Notes: generated by a model not told the origin, from the letters alone. A DNA stretch of 64,000 nt from Bisporella sp. PMI_857 (GCA_021307315.1 JAJSPD010000039.1:364673-428672); one strand, 5' to 3'. Shown: positions 36,786 to 49,969, numbered from the stretch's first letter. Translations and numbers: made by a program.

Positions 36786-37790
36786 CTATTGCTTTCCTAC
36801 ATTATTTTGGGAAAGTGCAGGGACTTTCTTCGGCATGTGGAAAGAAAACTTCCTGGAGCTCCACAAGAGCATTTGCTCGTAAACCGCAAAGCTAATTGCC
36901 CCAGAAACCTATCATAAGTCAGCTTAAGAGATTCTACAGGTACTACGAAGCAATCAACTAACCGTCAGCCTGACCAATCTCGGGCTCGTTCCCTTCCATA
37001 AAGACAATACACCCTCTTCTTTAATCATGGATGTCAGACAATCCCATGAACCTGAATACTTTGTCGTGGCCCCGATAGCTTGTAATTTCGTTTTGATATT
37101 ATCCATAGGCATCGTGCAATACACTGTGATTATGCCAGCTCCTGCACCCGCAATAGCAGAGCTTCCTGCTTTATTCTCTGCACCCAGTAGCCCAAGGGTC
37201 TGATCCAGTAGAAAGTTGTAACTAGTAAATCTCACTACCGCGTTGGATGACTGTTTTAATGTCACAGCCACAACTCCACTGTAGAATCCTGCAAGTCCCT
37301 GGGTGGTAAGAATGTTACGAGCTGCAGAGATAGTGTTTTTATATTGCTGTCCACCAATGCGGTTGCGGTCGTCGATAAGCTTTGTCTTGAGCGTCTCGCC
37401 AGGCGTGAGCACCGTTATGCTTTCTGCGATTCCAGCCACTAGCCCAGCAAATAAGTTTCCAACTGGTGTTGTTCGTCCTGTCTCTGGGTTTGTTGGGAGA
37501 TAGCGTCGCGTAAAGTCAAACACACCAAAGCGAACAGCGTTTTTAGATGCATTTGATATACAGAATATTCCTGCGCCACCATAAAGTGGTCTGAAACCGT
37601 GGGTGCGCACGGTATTGATGAATATCTTAAAGGGCGAGCCTGCAATATCAACCTTTTTGTTGAGTAGTTGTTGTTGCGTTTTGACATATTCAGTTGGATA
37701 TGTCAGTAGAGACTCTATACCACCAGCTGCCCCGCCAGCCAGTAATGTTTGGGCCACGCTGGGGGTGTTGGTGGAGTTGCGAGAAGCCAT
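36786..37790 (-). CDS. Mitochondrial tricarboxylate (citrate) carrier
   Basis: Two exons (37790-36963, 36908-36786; 54-nt intron with GTTAGT donor and GCTGACTTA branch), 316 aa. The second exon extends the protein by 40 residues (VSGAISFAVYEQMLLW and a basic tail), so the first exon alone would lose transmembrane helix 6. Three carrier repeats carry the Px[DE]xx[KR] signatures: PTEYVKTQQQL, PGETLKTKLIDD and PMDNIKTKLQ. The first and the RFGVFDF region match the citrate transport protein (Ctp1/SLC25A1) group, which exchanges citrate, isocitrate or cis-aconitate for malate across the inner mitochondrial membrane. It stands next to the aconitase and aldolase genes and is divergent from the amidohydrolase, which suggests a pathway-specific carrier rather than the housekeeping copy. 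Confidence 0.92.
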
Positions 37791-38441
37791 TGTGAAATTC
37801 TAGAAAAGTGCCAAGAAACGGATTCATACGTAAGGCTCTCCTCTATAAATGGAAATGGAAATGAAATAGTGAAAGGTGTAGCAAGGAGCAAGGATCAAAG
37901 CAGCAAGATGTGATTTGGAACTTGACATTTTACTTACAAGCATTCAGCTTAACTCAGAAGATGACGCTCACAATTGAATTTTCGAACATTACTGCAAAAA
38001 TAGCCAAGAATAGTAAAACATATTTACTGTATGAATTCGATTCCGTCGCTTTGGTGCTTGATCCACATTTGCGGATTTGGCCCATGAGGAAAATTCACGG
38101 TTAGCGCTAATGGATTGTTCCGTAGTGGGATGATCCGTCCGGAGCCGTTGATCCACCATCTTTGTCTTTATGTGAGCTTGGCGCCGACTTTGATACTCCC
38201 CAGATCTTGTCGGCATAACTTCATCTGAAATTGGGATGCGGAGTAAGACCAGGACTTCTCCATACACCTCTTCCATTTCTACTCTCTGAATTCGCTCGTC
38301 TTTTAATACTCCCTGCGTCTATCCATTTCCTATCTATGCATAAAGTGGCGTCGACTATCAATACTGTCAACCTCTAATAAGCAACTCACTAGGACTACTA
38401 TAAGCTAATTTACTTCACTCTTCTCTTGCACTGTTGCTATC
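37791..38441. promoter_or_regulatory. Bidirectional promoter of carrier and amidohydrolase genes
   Basis: 651 nt between divergent start codons. No repeat or coding region is seen. The divergent arrangement repeats that of the aconitase/aldolase pair 2 kb away, which favours co-regulation. Confidence 0.45.
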
Positions 38442-39425
38442 ATGGGCTCTGTCGCGATCCAGTTGTTTCCTGAAGGCGGGTGGGATACCCATCACCACAT
38501 ATTCGACAGTAAGTGAGGAATTTCGCTCTAAACACAAGAAAGTTAACCTGAAAAAGCCCAAAATTTCCAGTACTCGCCCGACCGCCATCTGACCCCTCCC
38601 CAAGCGACTGTTGAAGAATACGAAGCCTTCAAGCACTCTCTTGGGATCACGAAATCTGTTCTGACCCATGGGCTATCATATGGCCGTGACTGTTCGTCTT
38701 TGAAACACTTCATCAAAGCTCTCGGACAAGATCGGACTCGTGGTTGCGCAGTCATCGACGAGCAAACCTCAGATGCTGAAATGACCAGCTTAGCGGCTTC
38801 AGGCGTTCGTGGGATCAGACTGAATCTTTATGGCTACAAGGCTATGACTGATGTGGGAAAACAAATCCATGTGCTGCAGATCTATGCCGACAGAGTGCGT
38901 TCCAGGGGCTGGTTCGTTGAGTTCTTGCAAATTGAACCGCAGAATTGGGCGAGCCTTGGTCAAGTAATTCCGACACTTGGCCTCCAAGTTGTCACGGATC
39001 ATCATGCGCTATTAAAAGCGGCAAGTATGCTTCCTTCTGGAGTTGGTGTCATCGTGCAGCCAGGTTTGGCGGAGATTGTTGCTCTGCTAAAGACGGGAAA
39101 CTTTTGGATTAAACTTTCTGCTCCATACCGGAGTTCGATTCAGGCACCGTACTATGAGGATATGAAGCCATTAGTGCTGGCATTGGTGGAGGCGAATCCT
39201 AAACGTGTGTTGTGGGGAAGTGACTGGCCACACACTCCAAATATGAAAGTCAGGTCTAAGGAAGATGCCATGAAGGAAACGCCGTTCCAAGACATTGATG
39301 ATCGTGCCTGGCTCTCGAGCCTTCGTGCCTGGTTGACCAACGAGCAGTGGCGCTTACTGATGATCAATAATCCAGAGGAACTTTATATGCCACGAGAGCG
39401 AGCTGATATCTCTGTACATTTGTAG
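38442..39425 (+). CDS. Amidohydrolase-2 family, 2-pyrone-4,6-dicarboxylate lactonase (LigI)-like
   Basis: Two exons (38442-38508, 38557-39425; 48-nt intron), 311 aa. The acceptor is AAG rather than CAG: the nearby TTCCAG acceptor would put the protein out of frame, while AAAAAG restores the expected sequence into YSPDRHLTPP. The first beta strand carries WDTHHHIFD, the HxH motif of amidohydrolases. The middle has ITKSVLTHGLSYGRDCSSL and GVRGIRLNLYG (Arg expected to bind substrate carboxylate), then VTDHHALL and VLWGSDWPHTPNM with the catalytic Asp. The family includes LigI, which opens the lactone of 2-pyrone-4,6-dicarboxylate to 4-oxalomesaconate, and other lactonases or decarboxylases. The substrate is unproven, but the RraA-like aldolase nearby would be the natural end step after LigI. 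Confidence 0.87.
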
Positions 39426-39727
39426 TTATACCAAAATAGAAAAATAACGTAATCCGTTGCTATACTTCAACGCCATAACGCTTTTATGCAAGTTTTGATT
39501 CCCTTGCCCGTATGCATAAAACTATACAGTATGATAAAGCAGATTATAGAATGGTTGTTCTGCACTTCAAGCTTTGAGAATTTTGTACTCATATCCAGGC
39601 AACGGTATGATTATGTAATCTGATTTTCGGGTGATAGTAACTCCGGTCCCGCTGCATTTGGTTGCCCATCCCCGCATTGCGACTCAACGCAGCCGTTCAT
39701 TGCGCTCCAAATGGGCTTTTATAATGT
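39426..39727. other. Spacer before the regulator gene
   Basis: 302 nt between two genes in the same direction. No features recognised. Confidence 0.4.
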
Positions 39728-42513
39728 ATGGATGATGCCCTTCCAATCTTTGCCTGTATTATGACTTCGGAAGCAAATCCAATTATACCGACATCTTCCT
39801 CACTTGCAGCGCAGCCACCTTCAGCTTCTATATCGTCTCAATCGGCACCCACGCCAGCTCCAGCTCTAGCTTCCACCAGCCAGAATGGCAACAAGAGGAA
39901 ACAGAAGAAGGTGCGGTCTGCCTGCGAAAGATGCAGATACAGACGGGTGAAAGTGAGTCTGCGCGTGCAGCCTAGGCGCCGGATTTGGCTAACTGCTCCT
40001 CTGTAGTGCGACGGACAGGTACCATCGTGTAGCAGTTGTTTAAAAGCTGGTGCGCCATGTATAGATGTGGACAACCATGATGCGGAAAGGAGATTGATGC
40101 GAGGGTCAGTTATCCTTGTCTTAGCTCCGAAGCCTATCTGACCGATATTTCAGGTCAGCCGAACAAGCTGCTGCGCGTATTACCTGGTTAGAAAGCATCA
40201 TTCGTACGCAGTTACCACATCTCAATCTTGACGATGGCATATTCGCTTCTCCCCAGGCAGATAATTTTGCAGGTGTTTTAGACAATACTCTTCCAGTATT
40301 TGATATCTCATCGCAGAATCCGTCTACAATCAACCTCGGTAGCGTTCAAGAGTCGGTGGGATTGAGAAACGAATTCTCGGTATCGAATAGGCATCTAGAT
40401 CCTACTCGTGGAACAAAACGACCAGTTTCGATTCTTAATGAAGATTCTACTTCAAGAGAAGATAATATTAACCGGGAGGCTCGGTCTGTGGCCTTGGAGC
40501 TTGGCTTGCTGTCATTGAACTCTGATTCCCGCCAGAGACACTATTTAGGCTCCTCCTCCGGGTCCCTATTTGCACCGCTTTTCCTTGCAAAAAAGTCAAG
40601 TAACAGTTCTGTGACTGCTCACAATACTCTGGGGTCGCGTCAGAATGATTCTGGCCGTAGTGAATCACTCAATGCTAGGCCCGAACTAACCTTGCATGCA
40701 GCGGGCATCCGAAAGGATACTGACTCTTTGTATGAGCTACTTCGGAAGGTGGGCGGTCTCATTTTACTCTTTGTTGCGGAACTGTGCTAATGGCTATGAC
40801 AGATTCTTCCATCTCGTGACGAATCAAATACTCTTCTGAATAGATTCTTCAGTCACATGCATCCAAACCACCCCTTTTTGCATCGCCCTTCCTTTAACTA
40901 TATGATAAATACCCTTTATCAATGCATAGCAGCGACTGAAATAACGGCTTCATCTAAGCACAATGGCTGGTGCGCAAATGTTGAACCATTTCCTTACAAC
41001 GGTGAAGAGTACCTGTCGGAAGGTCAAAAGCGCATCCCCATTTCCGCGCACATCGCAGCGTTTCAGCTTCTCATGGCCCTTAGCATTGGAGCAACGCTTC
41101 AGATTCGAGGCCGAAGATACAGCCATGATCCTAAACTTTTCTTCAATTCGGCCATCGGTTTGTCCAGCCATGTTTTCGGTAGTATTTCATTGCCTGCCCT
41201 CCAATGTATATTGTTGGTCATAGTGCATGGCCTCATTGATTCTGATGGATGTGACGTCTGGACCCTTATTCATATTGCTATGGCGCATGTTGTAGATCTC
41301 GGCATTCAGCGTGAAACAAGTAATTCAGATCTTTTTAGCCCAACAGCAATCGAAATGCGGCGACGGATATTCTTTTGTGTTTACTCTCTTGACCGGTAAG
41401 CATCACTTCGAATTTCTCTAGGTTCATGTGAAAATAACCCATATTTGAGTCAATATATGCTTTGACACTATACTAACGTCTCAAAGTTCAATATGCACAA
41501 TACAGGGACGGCCATTGGGGCTTGGGGATGAAACTTTCGATGTCCAGTTGCCAGAAATTTCCGAGGCACAAATGCAGCTGTTGAACAGCCAAGTCCCCTC
41601 AGATGAGTTTGATGATATTTGCACGATGTCATACTCAATTCAAACATTCAAGATGGCACGCCTAATTTCAAGAATAAAGTCTGGATTTTATCGACTTCCG
41701 ACTCATATAGATTTCAGCCAGGATCACAGCTTTGCTCAGGATCGCCTACGGGCCGAGCTAGCAAACTGGTTTGTTGAGTCAATTGCGGCGGTGTCATCTA
41801 TATTTCCCGAGCACAATCGCACTCGTCTTGCCACAAAGCTGAAAATTCAGTATCATGGCGCTATGTGTCTCCTTCATCAGCCCTCACAAGCTATCGCTCT
41901 GCCAGGAGATGAGGCATTGAAGATATGCTTCAGCAGCGCCACCAAACGCCTTCATTTATTTGAAGTTCTTTATGACTCTGGCGCCCTCTGCCACAGTTGG
42001 CGAACGGTTCAAGATATGTTCCTTGCCGGTGCCACTATTATGTACTGTGTTTGCATCTCGCCTGCAGTACGAGCCTCTGTCTCTATCATCAGCCTTTCAA
42101 AAGACTTCCGTGCTTGCTCTAGCATGCTCAGCGTTGGAGGGGAATGGTGGCCCACCATCCGAAAAGCGAAGTATAGTCTTGAACGTTTATCAAACTACAT
42201 TCTTGAGATGTTGGCGGCGAAGGGGGATTCCGATGAATCACAGATGAGAGCTAGACAAGGGCCATTCCCACAGGACTATATCCCAAATATTGCGGGTTGG
42301 CCTGAATCGATAAGCATAGGACCAGAGGCGGTTCAGCAGACTTTCTTGGACCTCGTGAATCACGACGGAAGAATGATTGACTTCTTTGATGAAACGCTGA
42401 CCACTGTCCTGATGGATGAGATGCAGCACACAACACAAACGGAACATATGTTTCAACCGCAATATCTGGAAGAGTTTGACCGAGGAATGTTTGAACATGG
42501 GACGTGGACCTAG
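39728..42513 (+). CDS. Zn2Cys6 transcription factor with fungal-specific domain
   Basis: Five exons (39728-39952, 40007-40104, 40154-40748, 40803-41395, 41487-42513), 845 aa. The first intron splits the zinc cluster. The six cysteines fall at residues 66, 69, 76, 83, 86 and 93 (C-x2-C-x6-C-x6-C-x2-C-x6-C), and a basic KRKQKK stretch stands before them. A short linker (AARITWLESIIRTQLP) is a likely dimerisation coiled coil. Residues about 290-600 form the fungal_trans domain, with RFFSHMHPNHPFLHRPSF and the IEMRRRIFFCVYSLDR motif, joined over a 91-nt intron to SICTIQGRPLGL. The N-terminus is Ser/Pro/Ala-rich. ATG 39728 is first in frame; ATG 39761 is an alternative. At the edge of the metabolic run, it is the natural candidate for a pathway-specific activator. 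Confidence 0.92.
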
Positions 42514-45500
42514 CACAGATCCATAAGACGTGTACTACTAGAAGTATCTAGTCAAAGAATCTACAGTTCCGTATTAGGAGATGCGAACAGCTTGAGGGTT
42601 CTGTACGTGCTGTACCTGAGCCGAATCCATGATTTCAATCTGGTGATTCTACGATATAAGCGAGATTAATTAATGGTTGAGACAGCCTTAAGAGCGTGTC
42701 CTCCATTTATGGCGCAGACACTGCCGGCAATCCAACATTAATACACAATTACAAAACGCTACTTAGGTCGCCAAGGCGTCAAGAATAAGATGTCATTGCA
42801 GTGGTGGGAAGGTGGGTCTGAGGCCGCGCGTATAGGCTTCTTCACGTGCATCCTCAGGTAGCTAGACACTCGGCTAATGGTAGAAGTCAGTAAGATGGAA
42901 GTCAATTTGATCATCTGAAAAGTGATGTCAAAAGAACCTGCCACTTTCAGGATTACTCGCTCACATAGAACAAATTTCTGATGCAGGGAGAGTGAAACGT
43001 AGTCCTACTTGAATAAGTGAGATAAAATGGACCGAGACAACAACAGCTCGGGCTATCTATGAATAGCGCGTCAAATATAAGGTAAACCTTAATCCCATGT
43101 CACTGCAGCGTTAAAATCCGCATAGAAAAGCATACTACAGGGTCTAAAAATGATGCCTTGCGTAATAGGAAATAGCTGCTTTTATAACTGCTGTATCAAC
43201 TTATATATGAACCCCGGATCTATTTCGACCAGTAGGTTATTCAATTTCTGTGGATTGTTATAGCAAAAGCTTGGAGATTCTCGTCTTTTCCACAGGAAAG
43301 ATATGAAAGGCTGCCATTGTGTAGTATTAGTGACTTGTACTTACAAACTAAAAAGGGATATCAATGATATCTCGAGAAATTTTGTCAGGTGACCTCCTCT
43401 AATGCACAAATACTTGTGAATTGTGCGCGAAGTAAATTGACAAGATTGCCGCTTGTCTATACCAAGCCGCACGCTAGTTTTACCGCATGATATAATGACC
43501 GTAATCCAAAAACGCGAAATACTAGGAAAACGAGAAATTCGTGACAACCCTCAGCTCCGAGTATCAAAAGACATGTTGCGTATCGGCCCAATAACGACGT
43601 ACGGCGAATCTCAGCTGCCTAGATCCTGCAGATACCTATCTGCTGTGGCTGATGGATGGGTGGAGCGCGAGGATCGCATGCATGACATCGTTTGGTAAGA
43701 TTCAGGAACAATGACTCCGACTGATCGGTTATTGGAGAATAAGCACCCGTCATGTTCACCATTGGCCCAAAAAAACGATTCTGAATCCGCCCTTTGAGTA
43801 GTAAGTCACATTGGGCGTCTGGAAGTTATTCTCTTTCGGATGGACGCTGAGATACCCCAGATACGGAAACGTAGTTGTGCTAGGCCTTGATTTTGATGTG
43901 TTAACTGCTTTGACCCTCGAAGCACAAGCAACAGCTGGGGGAATAACGAGTAGCAGTATATTCCTAGGAAGAGGCAATGGAAGCATATGTAAGGTACGTA
44001 CTCGTCAAGAGCGTAAGCCAAAGCCTGACGAGCGGAGTGGGAGAGCCCATGAGGCCCCCTCCCAAAATACGAGAACTCTCGTATTTTACACTGCCGGATA
44101 ACTCGGTTTTTTCGCCGGCATATGAAGTATCTACGCATCCTGCGCTTTGGTCTTCGACAGGACTTCAACGCCGAAGTAGGAAGGAAGCAGGCCATTCCAA
44201 GGATTCAAGCTACGGACACGTCGGTGGCAGATCCGGTAGCTACACGAGTAGGGAGGCACAATGTAATAAAAGCCGCTGCTGCAATGACACAGTACCAGTG
44301 CCGAAGTCTTGGAATCTTTTTTTTTTCTATTTCCATATCCGCCAGCCGTTGCGTTGTGGGCCGATCCTGTTCTGAGCGTCGCACCGCATTCTGTTTAGAG
44401 AGGTTCCGCGGGCCCTTTCTGGGCTCAAAAGCCATAAGCATCACCACATCTTCTTCCCAGCTTGGCGAGACGCGTGACCTTCCTAACAAGCTTCTAGAAA
44501 CTTTTCTTGGGTTCCAGCGCGCGAGATACGGGCTGAGTTGCATGTCCTTGCAGCATGCAGCCGCGGGACGAGCGCCTTGGGAGCAATCGGAGGTGCCACG
44601 GTGAGCGATGCGGAAGGTGTCTATTCGTCGGCGGTGCCTGTCAGGATATAGAATGCCCAATATCGCGATGATCTGCGCCGTTGAACAAAGTGCAAGGCGT
44701 AGTGGGAAGAGATGGCTAGAGTTAAGTGGTGGAATGTGATTGGAAGTTCGGCATTGCTTGTTCTCCGCAAGTATGAGGCTCGTTAATAGCTAGAATCGAT
44801 GGCTGAATCGGATTAGAGCGGTTTAAAGTGTATAGAATTATTTCCAACGTTCATGGGCAAAACTAGAACGGTAAGGGTCAGAGTATATGTAGCAGTCATA
44901 TAGTTTACTGGATGATTCTACCATCACTCAATGAGCCCGGATGGGACAGCATTCAGGAGAAGTAGCCAAACTAATGGGGTTTCGCTTACGAAATATTAAA
45001 TAGAGAGTGCAATACAATATCAGGATATAGATCATCTCAACCTGATCTATTGATGCCTATTTTGGAAGTCTTGGCAACAACCGGAACACTTGGATTGCCA
45101 CCCAAGAAGATAATATTAATTTACTTTTGGTCATTGATACACTGCAGGTGATACGCCATGGTAATGCTATTGACCTTCCTAAGTTATTTTGGAAGCATCA
45201 GAAAGGCTTGAAGTAAGCTGTCTCAAGGGTTGATATGTTGGTTAGATAACCTATGCAGCCTGCCACAGCTTTTGTTCCTGAGCTCGGAACTTTTGCCGAG
45301 ATCGACAGTTGATCCTTTTTTACAGGCAAGGCTAGTCTTGGTGTGGCCTAGCCGGTTAAGCATGTATTCGTGGTGGTAGCTATTGCATTGCTGAGATAGA
45401 TCCCTAGCATTTCACTTATATGATTCAACCAGTAACTTCCATCGGGGCTGTGGCGGCTCGACTTAAAGATGCAAGGCAATCATTCAGTCAAATAGGGACT

Positions 45501-48500
45501 TAATGCTAAGTGCACCGTACGAATTAAGGCATCCCCTTCCTCAAAGAAGCAAGAACAGGGGATATTCGCAATATCGACCGATATGCGGCTGATAATGGGA
45601 GATATTGCACCATTATTCTTGGCCTAAAGATAACATTATACATCTTCCGGAAGTAGTAAGTAGATATATGCCTTGGCCCCTTTTTCGTCTTTCTATTAGC
45701 GACAAAAGGCACTTGTGGATAGCAGTGATCAAGGCATGGAATACTTGGTCACCATGATGGAAATCGATGATTGGTGGACGGCATTTGTTGGATGGTAGGA
45801 TGATATGACGAGCTCATGGCCCATGGGTGAAGTTCATCGGCAGCAGGGGGGGGCGAATGGGCGTCTCATATGTGGAAGGTGTTATGCATCCTCTTTGACG
45901 GGAGAGTCCCATCATGGTCGAAAACACCTGGAAAGCCCGTTGCGAACAGGTCTTGGTCAACCAGGCCACACACGGGCCCTCTCAGGTCGCCAAAACAAGC
46001 TCATGGAAAGTCAAAACTACTCAGCAGCTTGCATCTGCAGGTTCATCTGGCTTTCACTCACCTCTGACTCTTACTCATTCTCATCCTTTCCCTCCTCTCG
46101 GCCAACCCAATTCCGGAAGGAGTATATCTATGGCACATCATCAGGACAGAATTGCGAGCGCCAGCAGCGGGCATCTTATTCCTTAGGATTGGGGTGTTTA
46201 ATATTAAGTGACCCCTCCCCTCTCCCTCTCGTCATCCTTCAATCCTCCTTCGGTCATGCCCCGCTCCTATGAGGTTGCTTCCCTCACTCATAGGCTGCAC
46301 GGGCAGGGTTAGATTGTACTGTAGTACTGCTGTACTGTTACAAGACCAGCCAGCCAGCTAGCTAGCCGGCACAACCACCCGCGGGGGGGGGAGAGAGTTG
46401 GTGATGGTGGTGGTGGTGGCTGGAGGGGTAAAAAGGTGGCTGATGTGATTGTGTTGCTCGGCTAATAAACCAATAGAAATTGAAACGGCATACCCCGATC
46501 CAAAGCTTGAAGCTTATAAGCGAAGGCGCATCTTCCATCATCATCTCATCATCTTACTTAAAGGCAATCAAATCCCAAGACAAAGCTCTAAGACATACCA
46601 AGACATTACCAAGACGCCAACGATCCCCCAAGACCAGCGTGATCAATCTGTGCTCGAGAACAAGCTTCCTTATCACTGTCAACCATCTTTCGCACCGGTG
46701 GCCTAAACTCTTTTCTTTTAATCTAATCGCAATCTATCAATGCAGTGACACGCGCATCATTAGATTGCCTATATCTCACATCTCATCTTTGACTAAAACA
46801 CGTCAAGTGCTCCTCTCACTCTCGCTCTCTCTATTGCTAACACTTACTGTAGTGCTATATTGATTACCGTCCCGTACTGTCCCAGTCCAGTCCAGCCCAC
46901 CCGGCACTTTTGACACAATCACTTGAACACTTCCCACTTCCACTTCCCACTCCCCCCCCCTCCTTTCTCATCTTACGGAGATACAGTACCTTTTGTGCCT
47001 GATGTGACCCGGTCGGGCGTTTGTTGACGAATTTCGTTGGCTGTAACACTGAACCCGGCTGCTTGGCGCCAAGTTCACCGGGATGAACGGCCTCGAATCG
47101 AAAGGGCTTGCAGATCCCCAGATTTGTATTTTACGACGGTATGTTGTACTGTAAAATAGAGGAGACCTGTACGATATTGTACTGTACTGTATTATACTGC
47201 CTGTAGTCCTGGTCCTGGTGCTCTCTGTACAGTACTGCACTCTGCGGACAGGGATAATGGCGAGATAAGGAATGCCTGTATCCTCACTAACTTACTCTTT
47301 CACTCTCACTCTCTCTCTCTCAATCACCCCACGATCCAGTCCAGTCCACTCCAGCCTGACCAGACATAATCCACACATGCACAACAAAGCATACCGGTGA
47401 GCAAAATAGAGACACATTGATCTTTTAATACATACTCAGCTTAATACTGTCCTCAACTATAATAGCTCAAATGCATTGGTATTGTCCGTTGAGGGGTAGA
47501 AGAAGCATGGTCGGGTCTGGTCGTTGACACTCTCTGGACGGCACTTTGCCAACAGAGCGACGTGATGTGATGTGATGTCGCGATCTTGGATCCGGGAGAG
47601 GGAAAGACTCAATGGGGCAGGTTGATGCCGAATTTGCTGGAAGGTGCCTACAGTTTATATTGTCAAAGACTGGTGAGATGTGGTCAGCCAGCAGCATTAT
47701 CACGCTATCTATCCATCTATCCTGAGACGCAATATCGCTCGCTTCACATCAAAAATCTTGATTTTTGGTTCCCCCCAGTAACCGTCGTAAATCCTGAACC
47801 CTTCCAAAACATCTAGATGAACCCTTTCATCAGAAACGTGGGATTAAGGGTGTGGCTAATGTCTTATCACTTTCCTTATCAGACCATCTCCCATCTGAGC
47901 TCCCCCGTAGGGATGATATGCAGTAACGGAGACTTTATTCCAAAGCATCAGCACTAGGGGCATAAGTTGATAGGTATTATAGATTTCAATCAACCCGGCA
48001 TTTCTTTCTACGATCGGCATACACACCGAAATGTCGTTCGCTCTGCAGTCCGTGCCTTTTCTATGGGCCATCCATCACGCTTCTAGCGGAAGTGGGAACC
48101 ATCGTCAACCTATCAAGCTGCAGATGGCAGCAAATGCCCCTGAAAAGGCGTACTTGCCCACCGCCTCTACCAGAACGCCACAAGATGCCTACCTTTACGT
48201 CTATTCTACTGCCAGCTTCCCCATTATCACAAGGCAGCTTAAAGATGATCAGCAGCAGGTCACCTTTTGAGAAGGTGTTTTGCTCCAACCCTCAGTTGCA
48301 GCTTGCATGCTGGTGGGCCCCCCATCTAGACAATCGACCCTGGCCATGTACTGTAGAACGCCTAATATCGAAACAGACCACCAGTTGAGCTATTCATTAT
48401 CCGCCATATTTGAAGGGGTCGTGAGCAGGAACATGGAAAATGTTCATCTCAGGCTCAATATAAATACCTCCATCCCGTCCTGCTCAAAATAGTTCTTCAC

Positions 48501-48559
48501 CCTTCAGCTCATCCTCTTTGGTCTTCACTCACTCCCAAAAGATCTCAGTCTTAGCAACC
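42514..48559. other. Six-kilobase gene-poor region
   Basis: No gene supported. Overlapping open frames at 43.8-44.7 kb and 45.8-46.3 kb are on both strands at once and have no protein-like features. From 46.3 to 47.4 kb there are CT-rich tracts, a GGT repeat (about 46401-46420) and several GTACTG/CAGTAC clusters, which look like promoter or untranslated leader. A long non-coding transcript is possible. Confidence 0.4.
46311..47240. repeat. Clusters of GTACTG-type motifs
   Basis: Strings such as TGTACTGTAGTACTGCTGTA at about 46314-46335 and TTGTACTGTACTGTATTATA near 47175-47194, plus GTACAGTACTGCACTC near 47226. The motif and its near-palindrome recur at least six times in under 1 kb. Function unknown. 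Confidence 0.5.
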
Positions 48560-49969
48560 ATGGCCTCCTACCTTGCACGCCTCGCCGGTGCGGCAGCTCT
48601 TGTCTTGCCTCTTGTCTTCGCGGCACCAACTGGTCACCACATCAAGGTCCGCAACCCAGAAGCCCGCGACGTTGAGCCCAACAGCTATATCGTTGTTTAT
48701 GAGAAGGATGTCGCTGCTGCTACCATTGCTAGCCACTTGCAAAAGGTTGACAGCTTGATTGCTACACGCAAGCGTCAATTTGCCGACGGTGGCCTCTCAG
48801 CCACCTACGCGATCGGAGACTTCAAGGGATATGCTCTTAAGGCTGACGCAGCTACTATTAAGGAGATTGCCGACTCTCCAGAAGTACGTCCCTTCAACCG
48901 GTTGAATCCTGGTGATATTAATCATGTGACAGGTTGCCTACGTTGAGCTTGACGGTAAAGTCTATGCCTCATACATTAAGGAGGAGGATCTTCTCCCAAG
49001 CGACATTGGCAAGAGAGCCCTCACATCCCAGACCGGAGGCCCATGGGGTCTCGGCCGTGTTTCCCACACATCTCTTGTGACCACCCCATACATTTATGAC
49101 ACCACCGCTGGCTCCACCTCCACTGTCTACGTTGTTGACACTGGTGTTTACACTGCCCACTCCCAATTCGGTGGCCGTGCTACATGGGGTGCCAACTTCG
49201 TCTCTGGCTCAGCTGTAAGTGAAACCCGAAGCGGTTGGGAAGTATCCCGTTTCAGCTTATTTGGCTAATATATCCCAGAACACTGATGAGAACGGACACG
49301 GCACTCACTGCGCCGGTACTATCGCAGGCAGCACCTACGGTGTTGCTAAGTCAGCGAGGATCGTCGGTGTCAAGGTTCTCGATGCCTCCGGATCTGGAAC
49401 CAACTCTGGCGTCATTTCGGGTATCCAATGGGTTGCAACTAACGCTGGCTCCAACTCTGTTCTCTCTATGTCTCTTGGAGGGTCTTATTCAGCTGCCCTC
49501 AACACCGCTGTCCGCAGCACCATCTCCGCCGGTGTCACTATCGTCGTCGCAGCCGGAAACAGCAATGCCAATGCCGCCAACTACTCCCCAGCCTCGGAGC
49601 CACTTGCCATCACCGTCGGTGCCACCACCAGTGCTGATGCCCGTGCTTCGTTCTCCAACTACGGTACTCTGATCGACGTTTTCGCCCCAGGTGTCAGCGT
49701 TCTCTCTGCCTGGATCGGAAGCACCACCGCCACCAACACCATCTCCGGTACCTCTATGGGTAAGCTGCCTCCGCGTTTCCTGAACCACTGCTAACTTAGC
49801 GAAAGCTACTCCCCATGTCGCTGGTCTTGCTGCCTACCTCATCACCCTTGAGGGTCTCTCCACCCCAGCCGCCGTCCAGGCCCGCATCAAGGCGCTCTCC
49901 ACCAAGGGCATAGTGACCAACTCCCTCAGCACCAACGCTGATGTTGCCTACAACGGAAACGGAGCATAA
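48560..49969 (+). CDS. Secreted subtilisin-like serine protease (S8, proteinase K-like)
   Basis: Four exons (48560-48883, 48933-49214, 49279-49759, 49806-49969; introns of 49, 64 and 46 nt), 416 aa. The signal peptide is MASYLARLAGAAALVLPLVF with cleavage near AAPTG. An I9 inhibitor propeptide spans about residues 38-115 (NSYIVVYEKDV to VAYVEL) and maturation is expected near KRALTSQ. The catalytic triad is complete: Asp in VVDTGV (about 177), His in NGHGTHCAGT (about 211) and Ser in SGTSMATPHVAG (about 361), the last motif split by intron 3. The SMSLGGSYS and VVAAGNSN segments line the oxyanion and substrate sites. A fungal extracellular protease for nutrient release or host colonisation. 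CT-rich leader just upstream. Confidence 0.95.

Noticed and set aside
43811..44660. Overlapping open frames on both strands
   Set aside because: Several frames are open at once in a GC-richer stretch; none shows motifs, a credible start or a splice partner.
45805..46272. Plus-strand 155-codon frame
   Set aside because: Unbalanced composition, overlapped by other open frames, and no recognised domain.
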